A DNA stretch of 64,000 bases from Vulcanimicrobiota bacterium (lineage in GTDB: Bacteria; Vulcanimicrobiota; Vulcanimicrobiia; Vulcanimicrobiales; Vulcanimicrobiaceae), in NCBI GenBank assembly GCA_003161435.1, contig PMOS01000012.1, positions 62,001 to 126,000 of the forward strand, written 5' to 3'. Under the pieces are notes generated by a model that saw only the letters and a list, made by a program, of their open reading frames with translations, was not told the DNA's origin and searched no databases. Numbering within the stretch: the stretch's first letter is position 1; each line of letters begins with the position of its first letter. Shown piece after piece: positions 60,630 to 64,000 of this stretch. A program made the position numbers and the translations under genes.

Positions 60630-61529
60630 TCAGGTTGGTATGAATCGTGCGGCCTCGAGGTCCGGTTCTTCGTCTTGCGGCGGCACGACGGCGACGACGA
60701 AACGGTCCAACTCGGCATAGTCTCGAATTGTCTCGACGCCGCTTCGCGGCAGCGCGGAGCGCACCAGCGCCTCTAGGGCGCGCGCGTTCACCGGCGCTGC
60801 TTCGAGCACGATGATACCGCGCGGTGCGATCAGCGCCGGGAGATCCGGGAGTAGACGCCGGTAGAGAGCGAGGCCGTCGGGCCCACCGTCGCGCGCAACG
60901 ATCGGTTCGAACGAAACCGGATCGGGTGCCGCCGCGCACTGCGCAGTCGGCACGTAGGGCAAGTTCACCACGACACAGTCGAACGGCGCGTAGGAAAGGA
61001 GCGGCGCGGCGAGGTCGCCGTGCAGGAACGTAACGTGTTGAAACACGTCGTTGCGCGCAGCGTTACCGCGCGCGACGGCCAGCGCCGCCTGCGAGGTATC
61101 GCTCGCGTAGACGTTGAGCTCGGGAAGCTCGCAGGCCAGCGACACCGCGATCGCTCCGCTGCCGGTCCCGACGTCGGCCGCCGTACCCGCCTCGCGGCCG
61201 ATGGCCCGCAGATGCCTGACCGCCCATTCCACGGCGAGCTCGGTTTCCGGACGCGGCACCAAGACGCGCGAATCGACCGCGAACATGCGTCCGTAGAAAC
61301 CGGCCTCGCCGGTAACATACGCGAGCGGAACACCGGAAGCGCGACGAGCAACGAGGGCTTCGAAGCGCTCGGCGACGTCCGGCGTGAGCTCGCGCTCGCG
61401 ATGCCCGATCATCTCCTGCCGCGACACGCCGCCCGCATGCGCGAGCAAGAACACGGCGTCGAGCCGTCCCGTTCCGCCGACCGGTTCGAGCCGCACTGCC
61501 GCATCGCGCAGCGCTTCACCGATCGTCAA
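60630..61529 (-). CDS. prmC: Release-factor glutamine methyltransferase PrmC
   Basis: PrmC methylates the Gln of the GGQ motif in release factors. From TTG 61529 it has 299 residues: helical N-terminal domain (LDAVFLLAHAGGVSRQEMIG), VPLAYVTGEAGFYG, VLVPRPETELAVEW, AdoMet motif TAADVGTGSGAIAVSLACEL and the catalytic NLPY (VVNLPYVPTAQ) in place of the usual NPPY. It lies downstream of prfA, its substrate gene. Confidence 0.93.
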   Translation of the reverse strand: MTIGEALRDAAVRLEPVGGTGRLDAVFLLAHAGGVSRQEMIGHRERELTPDVAERFEALVARRASGVPLAYVTGEAGFYGRMFAVDSRVLVPRPETELAVEWAVRHLRAIGREAGTAADVGTGSGAIAVSLACELPELNVYASDTSQAALAVARGNAARNDVFQHVTFLHGDLAAPLLSYAPFDCVVVNLPYVPTAQCAAAPDPVSFEPIVARDGGPDGLALYRRLLPDLPALIAPRGIIVLEAAPVNARALEALVRSALPRSGVETIRDYAELDRFVVAVVPPQDEEPDLEAARFIPT

Positions 61530-61551
61530 AGGTCGCCGCGCCGAACGCCGG

Positions 61552-61737
61552 TCACGCCGAGCTGCGAAAGGGCTGGGCGGCCACCGAGCCGCTCCGGATC
61601 GACGCTCCAGCTTCGCGCTCGACCACACCGCGCGCGGCGCGCGCCCAAGCGTAGCTGCTGACGACGCGGTGCGAAGCGAAGAATTGCGCTTCGCCGAAGC
61701 GCCGGCTCAGCCGCAGGAGGCGGTGCAGCGGGATCAT
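61552..61737 (-). CDS. Small frame between prfA and prmC, uncertain
   Basis: A 61-codon frame (MIPLHRLLRLSRRFGEAQFF, then SIRSGSVAAQPFRSSA) fills the roughly 280 bases between prfA and prmC. It has no visible Shine-Dalgarno or family match. It may be a small gene or chance. Confidence 0.25.
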   Translation of the reverse strand: MIPLHRLLRLSRRFGEAQFFASHRVVSSYAWARAARGVVEREAGASIRSGSVAAQPFRSSA

Positions 61738-61813
61738 GACGTCCTGCGAATCCTCGCGCCCGCGCTCACCGCGCAGCAGGGCGAGGCGACGAGAGCGGCA
61801 CGCCGGTTCATTC

Positions 61814-62899
<1,086 letters not shown>

Positions 62900-62957
62900 C
62901 AGGCAAGAAAGAAGCGCGCCGGCGAGCGGCGCGCTTCGGTGGTCCGTACGGGGTGCG

Positions 62958-63242
62958 CTAAAGTGCGGCCGAACCGGCCTCCGAGGCTTGTTCCGCCTGC
63001 TTGCGCGTCTTGCGCTCGGCAGCCTCGGCCTTCTTCTTGTCGGCCATGGCGGCGCGCTGGTTGAATTTCTCGACGCGGCCCGCCGTATCGAGGAACTTCT
63101 GCTGCCCGGTCCATAGCGGATGACAGGTTGAGCAAACTTCGACCGCGATCGTCGGTGACGTCGATCCGGTGGTGAACTGGGCACCGCAAGCGCACGTAAC
63201 GTGGGCTTCCGGATACCATTTGGGGTGACCCTTGGTCTTCAC
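62958..63242 (-). CDS. rpmE: 50S ribosomal protein bL31, zinc-binding type
   Basis: 94 residues: [20 protein letters not shown], zinc ligands Cys17, Cys19, Cys37 and Cys40, and [20 protein letters not shown]. The C-terminal Lys/Ala-rich tail ([20 protein letters not shown]) is longer than in most bL31. The start is GTG 63242. It is followed by prfA as in many Firmicutes. Confidence 0.95.
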   Translation of the reverse strand: MKTKGHPKWYPEAHVTCACGAQFTTGSTSPTIAVEVCSTCHPLWTGQQKFLDTAGRVEKFNQRAAMADKKKAEAAERKTRKQAEQASEAGSAAL

Positions 63243-63263
63243 AGCCCACCTATTTTATCACCG

Positions 63264-63310
63264 CGTGCAAGAGGAGCCGGGGACCGCAGTCCACCGGCTC
63301 CTCTTGCACG
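63264..63310 (-). terminator. Perfect 17-bp hairpin, likely terminator of the S53 protease gene
   Basis: Arms CGTGCAAGAGGAGCCGG and CCGGCTCCTCTTGCACG are perfect complements with a 13-base loop. It lies 20 bases past the protease stop. No U-tract follows, so termination is probable but not certain. Confidence 0.6.
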
Positions 63311-63329
63311 GAGAGAACGGAGCGGCCGG

Positions 63330-64000
63330 CTAGACGCCGACGACCGTTTGAATCAGGTGCCGGGCGAACGGAACGCCGATCCCGGTCATCTGATCGTAGC
63401 CCGTACCCGCGTTGAAGCCGGGGTCCGGCGTCGGCACCGGGTTGGGGCAGGTCCCGACCTGACCGGGGTTGACGCGGCACGGTATGACGCCGTTGTTGCC
63501 GAAGGTGACGTCATAGAACGTCGCCGGGTATTGCGTCGCGTTGTTATAGATCTTGTACAGCACCGGACCGGGGTTGCCGAGACGGTAGGTTCCGGCGGGG
63601 CCCTTGCAGCTCGTCGTCACCTTGCAGGCTGACAGGACGAGCGCCCACATCGCCGCCATTTCGGGCGCCGCGACGCTCGTGCCGCCGTAGCCGCCGGAGC
63701 CCGCGAAGCCGAAGTCGGCGTTGACGATCGTCGAGACGCTGGTGACCGGATCGCCGTTGAGCGAGATATCGGGCTGGTTGCGGAACGAACCGGTAATCCC
63801 CGGGCCGGTCTGCCAGCTGGGCAGCGGGATGTAGGCCGACAGCCCGCCACCCGAACCGCTCGATCCGGCATCGGTCTGGAAACCCCAGCCGGTGATCGGT
63901 CCGATGAAGCGCCCGGCGTTGTCGACCGGCGTGGTGACGCCGCCGACGCTCATCACGTCGGCGGAGCTCGCCGGCCACGAGACGCACTGGTTGTTGACAG
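63330..64000 (-). CDS. Sedolisin-like (S53) serine protease, C-terminal part
   Basis: The frame continues off the window to the right; about 223 residues are visible. GYGGTSVAAPEMAAMWAL holds the catalytic Ser in the SGTSxxxP-type motif. GFNAGTGYDQMTGIGVP is the Ca2+-binding region typical of sedolisin/kumamolisin peptidases. FYDVTFGNNG and a ADVMSVGGVTTP block also fit. It is a secreted acid protease by family; the signal and pro-domain are outside the window. Confidence 0.88.
   Translation of the reverse strand, partial: VNNQCVSWPASSADVMSVGGVTTPVDNAGRFIGPITGWGFQTDAGSSGSGGGLSAYIPLPSWQTGPGITGSFRNQPDISLNGDPVTSVSTIVNADFGFAGSGGYGGTSVAAPEMAAMWALVLSACKVTTSCKGPAGTYRLGNPGPVLYKIYNNATQYPATFYDVTFGNNGVIPCRVNPGQVGTCPNPVPTPDPGFNAGTGYDQMTGIGVPFARHLIQTVVGV

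Overview
The window is chromosomal DNA of a GC-rich bacterium (roughly two thirds G+C by eye) with very tight gene packing. Genes of one strand are often joined by 4-base stop/start overlaps (ATGA, GTGA, and in two cases TTGA or CTGA). Housekeeping order resembles Firmicutes and relatives: rpsU, yqeY, nfeD, floA, phoH, ybeY, dgkA, corC, recO, then ruvX and mltG, and separately rpmE, prfA, prmC. A decayed TonB-dependent receptor implies a diderm ancestry. These traits suggest a diderm member of a poorly sampled terrabacterial phylum, for example Eremiobacterota-like. That placement is an inference and needs marker-gene trees.

Layout. 1-9 kb: an SDR/esterase pair, a DUF72 remnant, a two-component system, an SRAP (YedK/HMCES) gene, and a minus-strand operon GlcG-like / DUF5939-type cyclase / methyltransferase / MaoC hydratase. 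8.8-15.1 kb: a GGDEF-EAL protein, four tRNA genes interleaved with tadA and a small CxxC protein, a tandem retropepsin-like exported protein, and two phage-tail-collar-fold proteins. 15.2-18.6 kb: a surface-glycan patch (methyltransferase, ExoV-like pyruvyltransferase fused to a glycosyltransferase-like domain, broken deacetylase, GT2) ending at tRNA-Ser(GCT). 18.6-24.7 kb: a gene-poor, lower-GC stretch with two lipoproteins (one an 8-repeat beta-propeller) and a divergent NRAMP transporter. 24.7-27.3 kb: an intact deacetylase paralogue, a methyltransferase and an MGDG/UgtP-like glycosyltransferase.

27.3-39.1 kb is the conserved core block, with the TonB-receptor remnant between rpsU and yqeY. 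39.1-46.6 kb is a minus-strand operon-like run: pyrG, GT2, two GT4, an exported copper-amine-oxidase-N-domain protein, a solitary peptide-type substrate-binding lipoprotein, then a HIT protein.

46.8-59.0 kb is the most unusual part: four GGDEF-EAL proteins around a kaiC-kaiB pair. One is an amino-acid permease (APC family) fused to GGDEF and EAL domains. It sits in a TTGA-overlapping pair with another membrane GGDEF-EAL protein. On the opposite strand lie a membrane-GAF-GGDEF-EAL gene, kaiC, kaiB and a PAS-PAS-GGDEF-EAL gene, all co-directional. This suggests that nutrient transport or sensing and a Kai-type timer feed into c-di-GMP turnover. 59.2-64 kb: TetR and Crp/Fnr regulators, prmC, prfA, rpmE, and the C-terminal part of a sedolisin-type (S53) protease running off the window.

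No CRISPR array, insertion sequence or rRNA gene was seen. Four copies of a short dispersed repeat (core like TTCGACAAGCTCAGGA) lie in or at genes, two of them as apparent in-frame insertions.
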